Source of the DNA: Pseudomonadota bacterium
GTDB taxonomy: Archaea; Thermoplasmatota; SW-10-69-26; JACQPN01; JAJPHT01
Assembly (NCBI GenBank): GCA_021325135.1
Contig: JAJPHT010000045.1
Coordinates: 1 to 64,000, forward strand
DNA length: 64,000 nucleotides
Direction: 5' to 3'
The position numbers were made by a program, and so were the translations under genes. Below the pieces are notes generated by a model, which did no database searches, had not been told where the DNA came from, and saw only the letters and a program-made list of their open reading frames with translations. Positions within the stretch are counted from its first letter, which is position 1, and every line of letters starts with the position of its first letter. Shown in pieces: positions 15,806 to 22,016 of this stretch.

Positions 15806-15821
15806 GGCCTTCGCTCTCTCA

Positions 15822-15894
15822 TGGGTCCGCTCGGATTTGAACCGAGGTCACAAGCTCCCAAAGCTCGAAGGATACCAAGCTACCCCACGGACCC
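15822..15894 (-). tRNA. tRNA-Pro (anticodon TGG)
   Basis: A 73-nt cloverleaf: acceptor GGGTCCG pairs with CGGACCC with discriminator A. The anticodon stem CGAGC/GCTTG holds loop TTTGGGA, so the anticodon is TGG. The T arm is CTCGG-TTCAAAT-CCGAG. CCA is not encoded, and no intron is seen. Confidence 0.95.
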
Positions 15895-15986
15895 GCGTGG
15901 CGCGCGCCGCATTCCGGGGGATGGCACAAAGCCCTTTGCTTCGCCGAGGGCCGGCTCCCCGTCGCGAGGCCGCGCGAGGCTTCCCT

Positions 15987-16772
15987 TCACGTGAGGCGCC
16001 GGAACCTCCACACGGCGAGCGTCGCGAACACGGCGATGATGCCCGCGCACCAGAGGGCGGCCTGCCACGCGGCGTCGCCCACGGGCGTGTGGAGCGACCA
16101 GGCGCGCACGGCGTCGGCGGCCAGCGTGATGGGGCTGTGCGTCGCGAAGGCGCGCAGCCACGCGGGCATGGTCGCGACGGGGACGAAGATGCTGCTGGCG
16201 AACACCACGGGGAAGACCCAGGTGAAGCCCGCGATCTCGGCGGTCTGCGTGTCGCGGACCATAAGGCCGATGGTGCACGCGATCCACGAGAACGAGAGGC
16301 CCACGAGGATCGTCAGGCCCAGCGCGAGGAGCGCGTCGCCCAGCGTGCCGTGGAAACGATAGCCGATGAGGAAGCCCACGCCGGCCATGATGAAGACCGA
16401 GACGGTGTGGCGCAGCGTGTCGCTGAGCGTGCGCGCCGCGAGCACGGTGCCGCGGGCGATGGGCAGCGAGCGGAAGCGGTCCATGATGCCCTTCTGCGTG
16501 TCCTCCGCGATGTTGACGCCGCTCTGCATCGAGCCGAAGATGACCGTCTGCACGATGACGCCGGGGATGAGGAAGTCGACGTAGTTGCCGTTGGGCGTCG
16601 CGATGGCGCCGCCGAAGACGTAGGCGAAGAGGAGCGTGAACATGATGGGCTGGATGACCGCGAACGCGATCAGCTGCGGCACGCGCACGTAGTGGACGAG
16701 ATTGCGCCACGTGAGGAGCAGCGTGTCGCTCACGGCCCACGCGGCCTTGGAGCCGGCGGTGGGCGCGCTCAC
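15987..16772 (-). CDS. ABC-2 type transporter permease (DrrB-like)
   Basis: A 261-residue permease with six predicted membrane helices and the ABC-2 signature near FGSMQSGVNIAEDTQKGIMDRFRSLPIAR, as in DrrB daunorubicin exporters. It starts at a GTG (16770-16772) overlapping the ATPase stop codon by four bases (GTGA), so the pair is translated together. The substrate is unknown; DrrAB-like systems export antibiotics or lipids. Confidence 0.9.
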   Translation of the reverse strand: MSAPTAGSKAAWAVSDTLLLTWRNLVHYVRVPQLIAFAVIQPIMFTLLFAYVFGGAIATPNGNYVDFLIPGVIVQTVIFGSMQSGVNIAEDTQKGIMDRFRSLPIARGTVLAARTLSDTLRHTVSVFIMAGVGFLIGYRFHGTLGDALLALGLTILVGLSFSWIACTIGLMVRDTQTAEIAGFTWVFPVVFASSIFVPVATMPAWLRAFATHSPITLAADAVRAWSLHTPVGDAAWQAALWCAGIIAVFATLAVWRFRRLT

Positions 16773-17722
16773 GCGGCCACCTCCTCGGCGGTCGCAGCCC
16801 GGCCTGTGAGCGCGAGGAACACGTCGTCCAGCGTGGGCCGGCGCAGCGCGACGTCCACGGGGTCGACCTTCGCGGCGTCGAGGCGGCGGATGGCGTCCGC
16901 CAGCGTGCGCGAGCCCTCCTTCGCGGGGAGCGAGACGCGCAGGCGCGCCTCGTCCGCGGTGGCGCCCCACTCCTGGAGCGCGGCGTGCGCGCGCTTCAGC
17001 GTCTCGGGGTCCGCCAGCTCGACCTCCACCACGTCGCCGCCCACCTTGGCCTTCAGCTCGCTGGCGGTGCCCTCGGCGATGATGACGCCGTGGTCCACCA
17101 CCGCGATGCGGTCCGCGAGGCGGTCGGCCTCCTCCAGGTATTGCGTGGTCAGGAGGATGGTCTTCCCCTCGCGGCGCAGGTCCTCGATGATGCCCCAGAG
17201 CGCGAGGCGCGAGCGCGGGTCGAGCCCCGTGGTGGGCTCGTCGAGGAAGATGACCTCCGGGTCGCCCACGAGGCTCGCCGCCAGGTCGAGGCGCCGCCGC
17301 ATGCCGCCCGAGTACGTGCGCGCGGGGCGGTCCGCGGCCTCGGTGAGGTCGAAGCGCCGCAGAAGCTCCTCCGCGCGCGCCGCCGCGGCCTCGCGGCCGA
17401 CGTGGTGCAGGCGGCCCGCCAGCGCGATGTTCTCGCGCCCCGTGAGGTGCTCGTCCACGGCGGCGTACTGCCCCGCGAGGCCGATCGCCCGGCGCAGCGC
17501 GGCCGCGTCCGACACGACGTCGAGCCCCGCGACGCTGGCGCTCCCGCCGTCGGGCCGCAGCAGCGTCGAGAAGATGCGCACGAGCGTCGTCTTGCCCGCG
17601 CCGTTGGGGCCCAGGAGGCCCAGGATCGTGCCGCGCTCCACCTCCAGGTCGACGCCACGCAGCGCCTCCACCTTGCCGTAGGACTTGCGGATTCCCCGGG
17701 CGACGATCACCGGCTTCTCCAT
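16769..17722 (-). CDS. ABC transporter ATP-binding protein (DrrA-like)
   Basis: A 317-residue ATPase with Walker A GPNGAGKTTL, the YSGGMRRRLDLAASLVGDP signature, Walker B VIFLDEPTTGLDPRSR and LLTTQYLEEADRLADRI. The last three motifs closely match the DrrA family, and the C-terminal extension ends DDVFLALTGR as in DrrA. The start is the ATG at 17720-17722, about 35 nt from a TATA box, giving a very short leader. First gene of a two-gene exporter operon. Confidence 0.94.
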   Translation of the reverse strand: MEKPVIVARGIRKSYGKVEALRGVDLEVERGTILGLLGPNGAGKTTLVRIFSTLLRPDGGSASVAGLDVVSDAAALRRAIGLAGQYAAVDEHLTGRENIALAGRLHHVGREAAAARAEELLRRFDLTEAADRPARTYSGGMRRRLDLAASLVGDPEVIFLDEPTTGLDPRSRLALWGIIEDLRREGKTILLTTQYLEEADRLADRIAVVDHGVIIAEGTASELKAKVGGDVVEVELADPETLKRAHAALQEWGATADEARLRVSLPAKEGSRTLADAIRRLDAAKVDPVDVALRRPTLDDVFLALTGRAATAEEVAA

Positions 17723-17755
17723 GACGACGCCGCAGCCGCTCCGGGGTAAAGAACG

Positions 17756-17763
17756 TATTTATA
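17756..17763 (-). promoter_or_regulatory. TATA box of the DrrAB-like exporter operon
   Basis: TATAAATA on the minus strand, 34-41 nt from the ATPase start codon; one of the clearest box A matches in the window. Confidence 0.75.
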
Positions 17764-17826
17764 GGGCATTCGCTTTCGTGGGTTGCCCCTTGGGCGCTTC
17801 TGCGCCCGCGGATTCCTTCGGAGTCT

Positions 17827-17899
17827 GCCCCGGTAGTGTAGCGGCCTATCATAGAGCCCTGTCGAGGCTCTGACGCGGGTTCGAATCCCGCCCGGGGCG
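17827..17899 (+). tRNA. tRNA-Asp (anticodon GTC)
   Basis: A 73-nt cloverleaf: acceptor GCCCCGG with CCGGGGC and discriminator G. The anticodon stem GAGCC/GGCTC holds loop CTGTCGA (anticodon GTC), and the T arm is GCGGG-TTCGAAT-CCCGC. The 3' acceptor strand is the outer end of a perfect 56-bp palindrome, and the T-run right after it (17901-17906) would end the transcript. Confidence 0.95.
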
Positions 17900-18018
17900 C
17901 TTTTTTCGCCGCAGCCGCGGCTGCGGCGAAAAAAGCGCCCCGGGCTTGCCTCACCGACCTTGCGACTCCGTGCCTGCGGGCACTCCGTCGCAAGGTCGGC
18001 TCGGCCCGCCCGGGGCGC
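17890..18018. repeat. Palindrome and duplicated tRNA-Asp 3' end
   Basis: From 17890 to 17945 the sequence is a perfect 56-bp palindrome with no spacer (centre 17917/17918), starting inside the tRNA T arm and holding a T6 run in one arm and A6 in the other. A second inverted repeat follows (13-bp arms 17954-17966 and 17987-17999, with an inner 5-bp stem). The last 14 bases of the tRNA region (CCCGCCCGGGGCGC, 17887-17900) are then repeated exactly at 18005-18018. The direct repeats of a tRNA end look like attachment sites left by integration or a small mobile element; no integrase is present. Confidence 0.7.
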
Positions 18019-18038
18019 CTTGCACGGCGACTTGTTTT

Positions 18039-18320
18039 TCAAGGAAGGACGGGCGTGCAGGAGAACTCGAAGTTGCGCCAGAGGTTGTCGCCTCCGGCGC
18101 CGCCGAAGTAGCCCTCGAAAGCGCAGGTCCAGACCTGGGGCTGGCAGCCGTCGATGGGGGCGTCCGCGCGGACGAAGCCGCCGTTCACCGTGCAGCCGTA
18201 GACGAGGCCCAGGTCGGCGAGGCAGTCGCCCGTGCTTCCGCAGACGCTCGGAGGGGCGGCGTTGGCCAGGGGGAGGGCGGCGAGGGGGACGAGGGCCAGG
18301 AGGATCGCAAGCAGCTTCAT
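18039..18320 (-). CDS. Small secreted Cys-rich protein (93 aa)
   Basis: A signal peptide (MKLLAILLALVPLAALPLANA) and about 72 mature residues with six cysteines (VCGSTGDC, YGC, DGC, WTC, FSC), enough for three disulfides. No relation by eye to the four-gene family at 19242-20973 beyond size, secretion and Cys content. It ends next to the tRNA-Asp repeat region. Function unknown. Confidence 0.65.
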   Translation of the reverse strand: MKLLAILLALVPLAALPLANAAPPSVCGSTGDCLADLGLVYGCTVNGGFVRADAPIDGCQPQVWTCAFEGYFGGAGGDNLWRNFEFSCTPVLP

Positions 18321-18428
18321 GCGCGAAGGGCATGCGCCCCGCTCCGCTTGAGCCGTCGCCTGGCGAAGCCCGTCCGCTGCGGGCATCGGGCGGGAAGGTT
18401 TTTCCCCGCTCCCCGGCGAGGAGGACCC

Positions 18429-18698
18429 ATGCCGGAAGGCGCTCGAGCCCCCCGCCTGCCCGTGCCGCCTCCCCTGGACGACGAGGAGGCCGGCTACGAG
18501 GCCGACATCCGTCGAAGGGGGGACCTCGACGAGCCCCTGACGGCGAAGGAGCGGGCGTTCCTCGCGCGCCTGCCCGCGCACACGGGCATCCCGGCCGAGG
18601 TCGTGCGCGAGGCGGCGAAGCGCGCGGGCGGCGTCGAGCCGCGGCCTGCCGCGCTGCATCCGGAGGACGCGGCATCCGGAGATTCCGAAGTCACCTGA
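18429..18698 (+). CDS. Small charged protein, unknown (89 aa)
   Basis: An 89-residue soluble protein with many Arg, Glu, Pro and Ala residues; the middle DEPLTAKERAFLARLPAHTGIPAEVVREAAKRAG reads as two amphipathic helices. The ATG at 18429 follows a GAGGAGGA purine stretch by a few bases and a T-run (18400-18404) at TATA-box distance. No family recognised; it precedes the HNH gene on the same strand. Confidence 0.5.
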   Translation: MPEGARAPRLPVPPPLDDEEAGYEADIRRRGDLDEPLTAKERAFLARLPAHTGIPAEVVREAAKRAGGVEPRPAALHPEDAASGDSEVT

Positions 18699-18759
18699 TC
18701 CTTTCCGGTGGAAAAAGCCAGAATGTTCTTGTAGTCGCCCAGCCCCGATGGAAGACTGA

Positions 18760-19236
18760 ATGCACGCCTTCGATGGCGTCGGCAGCACGAAGAAGGCCCT
18801 CGCCCGCGAGCTCGTCCTCGCGTTCGGCATCCTGCGCTGCCCGGTGTGCGGCGACGAGAAGGCCGTCGAGTCCTTGACCAAGCACCACATCCACCCGCGC
18901 AGCCTGGGCGGCCCCACGGACCTGCGCAACCTGGTGCTCATCTGCCGCGCGTGCCACGACGACGTGCACCACTTCCCCAGCTCGTTCTGGGCCCGCGCCG
19001 CGCTGGAGGCGTTCCTCAACTGCCGCAACGTGACGTATCCGTTCCCGCCTCCCCCGGAGCCCGAGAACGCGGAGGACACGCTGCGCATCTTCTTCGTCCG
19101 CGCCAGCGCGCGCGTCGAGCGCGACCGCAAGGTGGCGGAGCGCCTGCGCAACCCGCCCTTCAACCCCCAGTGGCCCGTCGCGCGCCACTTCGGGCCGCTC
19201 CCCGAGCGGACGCTGCACCTCCCCGCCGAGGCGTGA
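18760..19236 (+). CDS. HNH endonuclease-domain protein
   Basis: A 158-residue protein with a compact HNH/treble-clef nuclease domain: zinc cysteines CPVC (27, 30) and CRAC (62, 65), catalytic histidines in KHHIHPRSLGG (42-45), Asn57 in DLRNLVLIC and His66/70 in CHDDVHH. The C-terminal 80 residues are Arg/Pro-rich and unrecognised. It has no methylase or specificity partner nearby, so a role in restriction cannot be claimed. It faces the array of secreted Cys-rich genes, and a shortened copy of its 3' end lies within that array (20106-20162). Confidence 0.85.
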   Translation: MHAFDGVGSTKKALARELVLAFGILRCPVCGDEKAVESLTKHHIHPRSLGGPTDLRNLVLICRACHDDVHHFPSSFWARAALEAFLNCRNVTYPFPPPPEPENAEDTLRIFFVRASARVERDRKVAERLRNPPFNPQWPVARHFGPLPERTLHLPAEA

Positions 19237-19241
19237 GCGCC

Positions 19242-19595
19242 TCAGGGCAGGCCGACGACCTGCGAGGCGTCGTTGCTGAGGACGCAGCCCCACTTCTTGA
19301 AGATGGGCTGGTCCGGCCAGTTCTGGAACCAGACCGTGGCGCCCACGCAGTCGGGGATCCACAGCGTGCACACGGAGTCGACGCACAGCGTGGTCTTGCC
19401 GATCTCCGAGAAGTCAAAGCCGATGCAGGCCGACGTGGACGTGCACGAGGGGCCGAACCCGACCTGGCAGAACGCATCGAGGACGATGGGCGAGAGCGCG
19501 CATCCCAGCAAGTCGGTGGGCTCGGCCTGGGCGGCGGGCGTTGCGAGAGGCGCGAGGCAGAGGAGGGCGACGAGAAGGAGGGGTCGTGAGATCAT
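19242..19595 (-). CDS. Secreted Cys-rich protein, tandem family copy 1 (117 aa)
   Basis: A signal peptide (RPLLLVALLCLAPLATPAAQA) plus about 93 residues. The family signature GFGPSCTSTSAC is followed by W(I/L)P-x-C and VTVWFQ-x-W (here ATVWFQNW), with further conserved cysteines in LGCALSPI and DAFC. Nine cysteines lie in the mature part. The family was not recognised; an exported disulfide-rich fold that binds something outside the cell is all that can be said. It is the most downstream of four tandem copies; its promoter module is at 19628-19656. Confidence 0.8.
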   Translation of the reverse strand: MISRPLLLVALLCLAPLATPAAQAEPTDLLGCALSPIVLDAFCQVGFGPSCTSTSACIGFDFSEIGKTTLCVDSVCTLWIPDCVGATVWFQNWPDQPIFKKWGCVLSNDASQVVGLP

Positions 19596-19627
19596 GGGAT
19601 CGCGTCCCGCTCCATGGGCGGGAGCGC

Positions 19628-19656
19628 CTTCAATCCTCTCTGCCAACCTTGCCACG
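19628..19656 (-). promoter_or_regulatory. Conserved promoter module, copy 1
   Basis: On the minus strand, CAAGGTTGGCAGAGAGGATTGAAG lies 33-57 nt ahead of the ATG at 19595 (written here in two halves: CAAGGTTGGCAG then AGAGGATTGAAG). The GATTGAAG half is at TATA-box distance, and the CAAGGTTGG half is at the BRE/activator position. It is shared with the three sister genes. Confidence 0.65.
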
Positions 19657-19664
19657 TCCGCGCC

Positions 19665-20018
19665 TCAGGGCAGGCCGAAGATCGCGCCGACGTTCTGCCG
19701 ACAGTATTCGTTGTCGATGCTGGGGTTCTCCGGCCAGTCCTGGAACCAGACGGTGACCCGCACGCAGAGGGGCAGGTAGGGCGTGCACACGGAGGCCGTC
19801 ACGCACTCGTACCTCTTGCCCGACTCCAGGACGTCGGCGCCCAGGCAGGCCGAAGTGGAGGTGCACGAAGGGCCGAAGCCCACCTCGCAGAACGACCAGG
19901 GGTCGATGGGAGAGAACACGCACCCCAGGATATCGATGGACGTCTTGGCCTGGGCGGCGGGCGTTGCGAGAGGCGCGAGGCAGAGGAGGGCGATGAGAAG
20001 GAAGACTCGTGTCGTCAT
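19665..20018 (-). CDS. Secreted Cys-rich protein, tandem family copy 2 (117 aa)
   Basis: Same build as the first copy: signal peptide ending ATPAAQA, LGCVFSPIDPWSFCEVGFGPSCTSTSAC (shown in overlapping parts as LGCVFSPI and GFGPSCTSTSAC), then VCTPYLPLC and VTVWFQDW. It shares the leader LLCLAPLATPAAQA with copy 1 almost exactly, so duplication was recent or the leader is under constraint. It ends with GLP, as copy 1 does. Confidence 0.8.
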   Translation of the reverse strand: MTTRVFLLIALLCLAPLATPAAQAKTSIDILGCVFSPIDPWSFCEVGFGPSCTSTSACLGADVLESGKRYECVTASVCTPYLPLCVRVTVWFQDWPENPSIDNEYCRQNVGAIFGLP

Positions 20019-20050
20019 GGGAATCCCTCTTCACCCACGGGCGGGGGCTC

Positions 20051-20079
20051 CTTCAACTCTCCCTGCCAACCTTGCTGCG
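20051..20079 (-). promoter_or_regulatory. Conserved promoter module, copy 2
   Basis: Minus strand CAAGGTTGGCAGGGAGAG followed by TTGAAG, 33 nt from the ATG at 20018; the same two blocks and spacing as in copy 1. Confidence 0.65.
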
Positions 20080-20105
20080 CCGCCGGAGCGCGACGCGCCC
20101 CCCGT

Positions 20106-20162
20106 GAGCCTGACGCCACCGAGGACACGCTCCGCAACCGCCAAGGGCCCGCCGAGGCGTGA
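20106..20162 (+). pseudogene. Remnant of the HNH gene 3' end inside the tandem array
   Basis: The frame reads EPDATEDTLRN...GPAEA-stop, matching two separate parts of the HNH protein at 18760-19236 (EPENAEDTLR near residue 108 and the final PAEA-stop) with about 40 codons lost between. The bases after its stop (GGCGCTCAGGACGGGCC) also resemble those after the HNH stop. It shows that an HNH plus secreted-gene unit was once duplicated. Confidence 0.65.
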
Positions 20163-20168
20163 AGGCGC

Positions 20169-20519
20169 TCAGGACGGGCCGAGGACCTGCACGATCTCGC
20201 CGATGAGGCAGCCCCAGTGCTTGAACGTCGGCTGATCCGGCCAGTCCTGGAACCAGACCGTGACGCCCACGCAGTTGGGGAGCCACGGGGTGCATCCGGC
20301 GATGGTGCACTGCTTGTACTTGCCGATCTCCGAGACGTCCACGCCGATGCAGGCGGAGGTGGACGTGCACGAGGGGCCGAACCCGACCTCGCAGAACGCC
20401 GAGACGTCGATGGGAGAGAACACGCACCCCAGGAGGTCGGTGGACGCGGCTTGGGCCACGGGCGCCGCGAGGGGGGCAAGGCAGAGGAGGCCAAGGAGAA
20501 GGAAGGGCCGCAGGGTCAT
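20169..20519 (-). CDS. Secreted Cys-rich protein, tandem family copy 3 (116 aa)
   Basis: Signal peptide MTLRPFLLLGLLCLAPLAAP, then TDLLGCVFSPIDVSAFCEV and the GFGPSCTSTSAC signature, GCTPWLPNC, VTVWFQDW and a final WGC. In the mature part it is closest to copy 1 (shared DQPxFKxWGC). The ATG at 20517-20519 is chosen over an upstream ATG (20558) because that Met lies within the promoter module. Confidence 0.8.
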   Translation of the reverse strand: MTLRPFLLLGLLCLAPLAAPVAQAASTDLLGCVFSPIDVSAFCEVGFGPSCTSTSACIGVDVSEIGKYKQCTIAGCTPWLPNCVGVTVWFQDWPDQPTFKHWGCLIGEIVQVLGPS

Positions 20520-20552
20520 GGGATCGCTCGTCTCGCCCATGGGCGGGAGCGG

Positions 20553-20581
20553 CTTCAATCCTGCCTGCCAACCTTGCCGCG
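20553..20581 (-). promoter_or_regulatory. Conserved promoter module, copy 3
   Basis: Minus strand CAAGGTTGGCAGGCAGG then ATTGAAG, 34 nt from the ATG at 20519; same layout as the other three. Confidence 0.65.
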
Positions 20582-20610
20582 CCCACGAGGGCGCTTCAGC
20601 CAGGACGCCC

Positions 20611-20973
20611 TCAGGGCAGGACGCCCGCGGGCCGGACGTCCACCACGGGGGAGCAGATCTCCTGGTCCACGCGGGGGCTCTCCGGCCGGTCCTGGAACCA
20701 GACGGTGACGGTCACGCACGAGGGGAGCCACGGCGAGCAGGTGGCGTTCACGCATTCCAGGTCCTTCCACGTCTCCGCGACGTTGGCGCCCAGGCACGCC
20801 GAGGTGGAGGTGCACGAGGGGCCGAAGCCCGCGCTGCAGTAGGCGAACGGGTCGGTGAAGGACGCGACGCACGCCTTCAGGTCGATGGAGCGCGCCATGC
20901 CAGCGGCCTGGGCCGGCGCGGCCACGAGCAGGAGGGAGAGCGCAGCCAGGACGAGGAGGGACCGCTGGACCAT
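20611..20973 (-). CDS. Secreted Cys-rich protein, tandem family copy 4 (120 aa)
   Basis: The most divergent member: its leader differs (MVQRSLLVLAALSLLLVAAP) but the mature part keeps DPFAYCSAGFGPSCTSTSAC, CSPWLPSC and VTVWFQDR. The identical GFGPSCTSTSAC core in all four copies, against drift elsewhere, suggests that this loop is functional. It is the first gene of the array in transcription order. Confidence 0.8.
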   Translation of the reverse strand: MVQRSLLVLAALSLLLVAAPAQAAGMARSIDLKACVASFTDPFAYCSAGFGPSCTSTSACLGANVAETWKDLECVNATCSPWLPSCVTVTVWFQDRPESPRVDQEICSPVVDVRPAGVLP

Positions 20974-21009
20974 GGGAATCGTCTCCTGGCCCGCACCCGC
21001 GGGAGACGC

Positions 21010-21038
21010 GTTCAGTCTTCTCTACCAACCTTGCCGCG
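21010..21038 (-). promoter_or_regulatory. Conserved promoter module, copy 4
   Basis: Minus strand CAAGGTTGGTAGAGAAGAC then TGAAC, 37 nt from the ATG at 20973; the CAAGGTTGG block is kept although the gene's leader peptide is not. Confidence 0.6.
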
Positions 21039-21984
21039 TCTCCGTGGCCACGCCGTCGCGCACCAGGAACGTCTCCAGCCCCCGGTCCTCCGCGGGGACC
21101 CACCACGGCTCGTGCAACGACTCGTAGCGCTGCGCGGCGTCGGTGAACGAGACGATCCATCCGCCCCCGGGCGCGGGCTCCGCGTCGAGGGCCATGGGCC
21201 CGTAGCTCCCCAGGAGGAAGCCGCGGTACGCGTTGGTGGACTCCGCGGCGTTGATGGCGGGCGCGGCCTCGGGCGGGATCGACTCGGGGAACCATGTGGG
21301 GTCGACGCGCGCGCCGTCCCGGTCCACCTCCGCGACGAGGGTGCCGTTGGCGGCCCGGTCGACGACGATCCACTCGCGGAAGAGGCCGTGAGGGTACGCG
21401 TGCGCCGCGTCGGCGGGCCGCTCCGCCAGGAGGCCCGCGCCGAGCGCGAGGAGGAGGATCGCCACGAGCGCGCCCGCCTGCGCGACGCGCCGCGGCGGCA
21501 GGCGCCCCAGCGCGTGCAGCAGGAGGATCGCCGCGGGGATCGGGAAGAGGAGGTCCACCTGCCAGGGGAAGACCTCGAAGCCGAAGCGCCGCGACGAGAA
21601 GGGGAAGAGGAGCGGCACGCCCGAGAGCGTCACGCCGTCGAGGACGAGGTGCGTCCACGAGCCCAGCACGAGCAGCGGGACGAACGCGGGCTGCCACGCG
21701 AAGAGGCCCAGCCTGCGGGGCCACGCGCGCGCCGCCAGCGCGAGGGCGCCCACCAGCGCGAAGGCGAAGAGGGGCGCGCCGAAGAGGCTGTGGGAGAGCC
21801 CGCGGTGCTGCAGGAACCAGAGGGCGTCGACGCGCCGCGCGAGCCCGCCCAGGAGGCCGTCGAGGTCGGGCGCCGCCGCGGCGACGCCGAAGACGGCGGC
21901 CCACGCCCAGCGGGCGTCGCCCTTGCGCCTGAGCGCGACGAGCGCCGCCGCGTAGGGGATCAGCGCGTGCGTGGCGACGTCCAC
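21022..21984 (-). CDS. Membrane-bound metal-dependent hydrolase, YdjM/DUF457 type
   Basis: A 320-residue protein with several membrane helices and the DUF457 motifs: VATHALIPYA at the start, APDLDGLLGG, FLQHRGLSHSLFGAPLFA and WTHLVLDGVT. The Asp/His set is likely to bind metal. About 120 C-terminal residues form an outside domain with N-x-T. It starts at a GTG (21982-21984), as the family motif begins at once. YdjM relatives are poorly understood; some are SOS-linked. It follows the gene at 22017 by 32 nt on the same strand. Confidence 0.85.
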   Translation of the reverse strand: MDVATHALIPYAAALVALRRKGDARWAWAAVFGVAAAAPDLDGLLGGLARRVDALWFLQHRGLSHSLFGAPLFAFALVGALALAARAWPRRLGLFAWQPAFVPLLVLGSWTHLVLDGVTLSGVPLLFPFSSRRFGFEVFPWQVDLLFPIPAAILLLHALGRLPPRRVAQAGALVAILLLALGAGLLAERPADAAHAYPHGLFREWIVVDRAANGTLVAEVDRDGARVDPTWFPESIPPEAAPAINAAESTNAYRGFLLGSYGPMALDAEPAPGGGWIVSFTDAAQRYESLHEPWWVPAEDRGLETFLVRDGVATETRQGW

Positions 21985-22016
21985 GGCGGGGGAGCGGCCG
22001 GAGGGTGGATCAGGCT

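Noticed and set aside
17764..17826. Possible extra promoter or small RNA ahead of tRNA-Asp
   Set aside because: A GGGCGC...GCGCCC stem is present, but there is no TATA box at the right distance and nothing else supports it.
18760..19236. Restriction-modification system
   Set aside because: The HNH gene has no methylase or specificity gene nearby, and the PD-(D/E)XK-like gene at 3458 is 15 kb away.
19242..21038. CRISPR-like repeat spacing
   Set aside because: The repeated block is about 25 bp but recurs only every 400-500 bp, with genes between; it is a promoter module, not an array.
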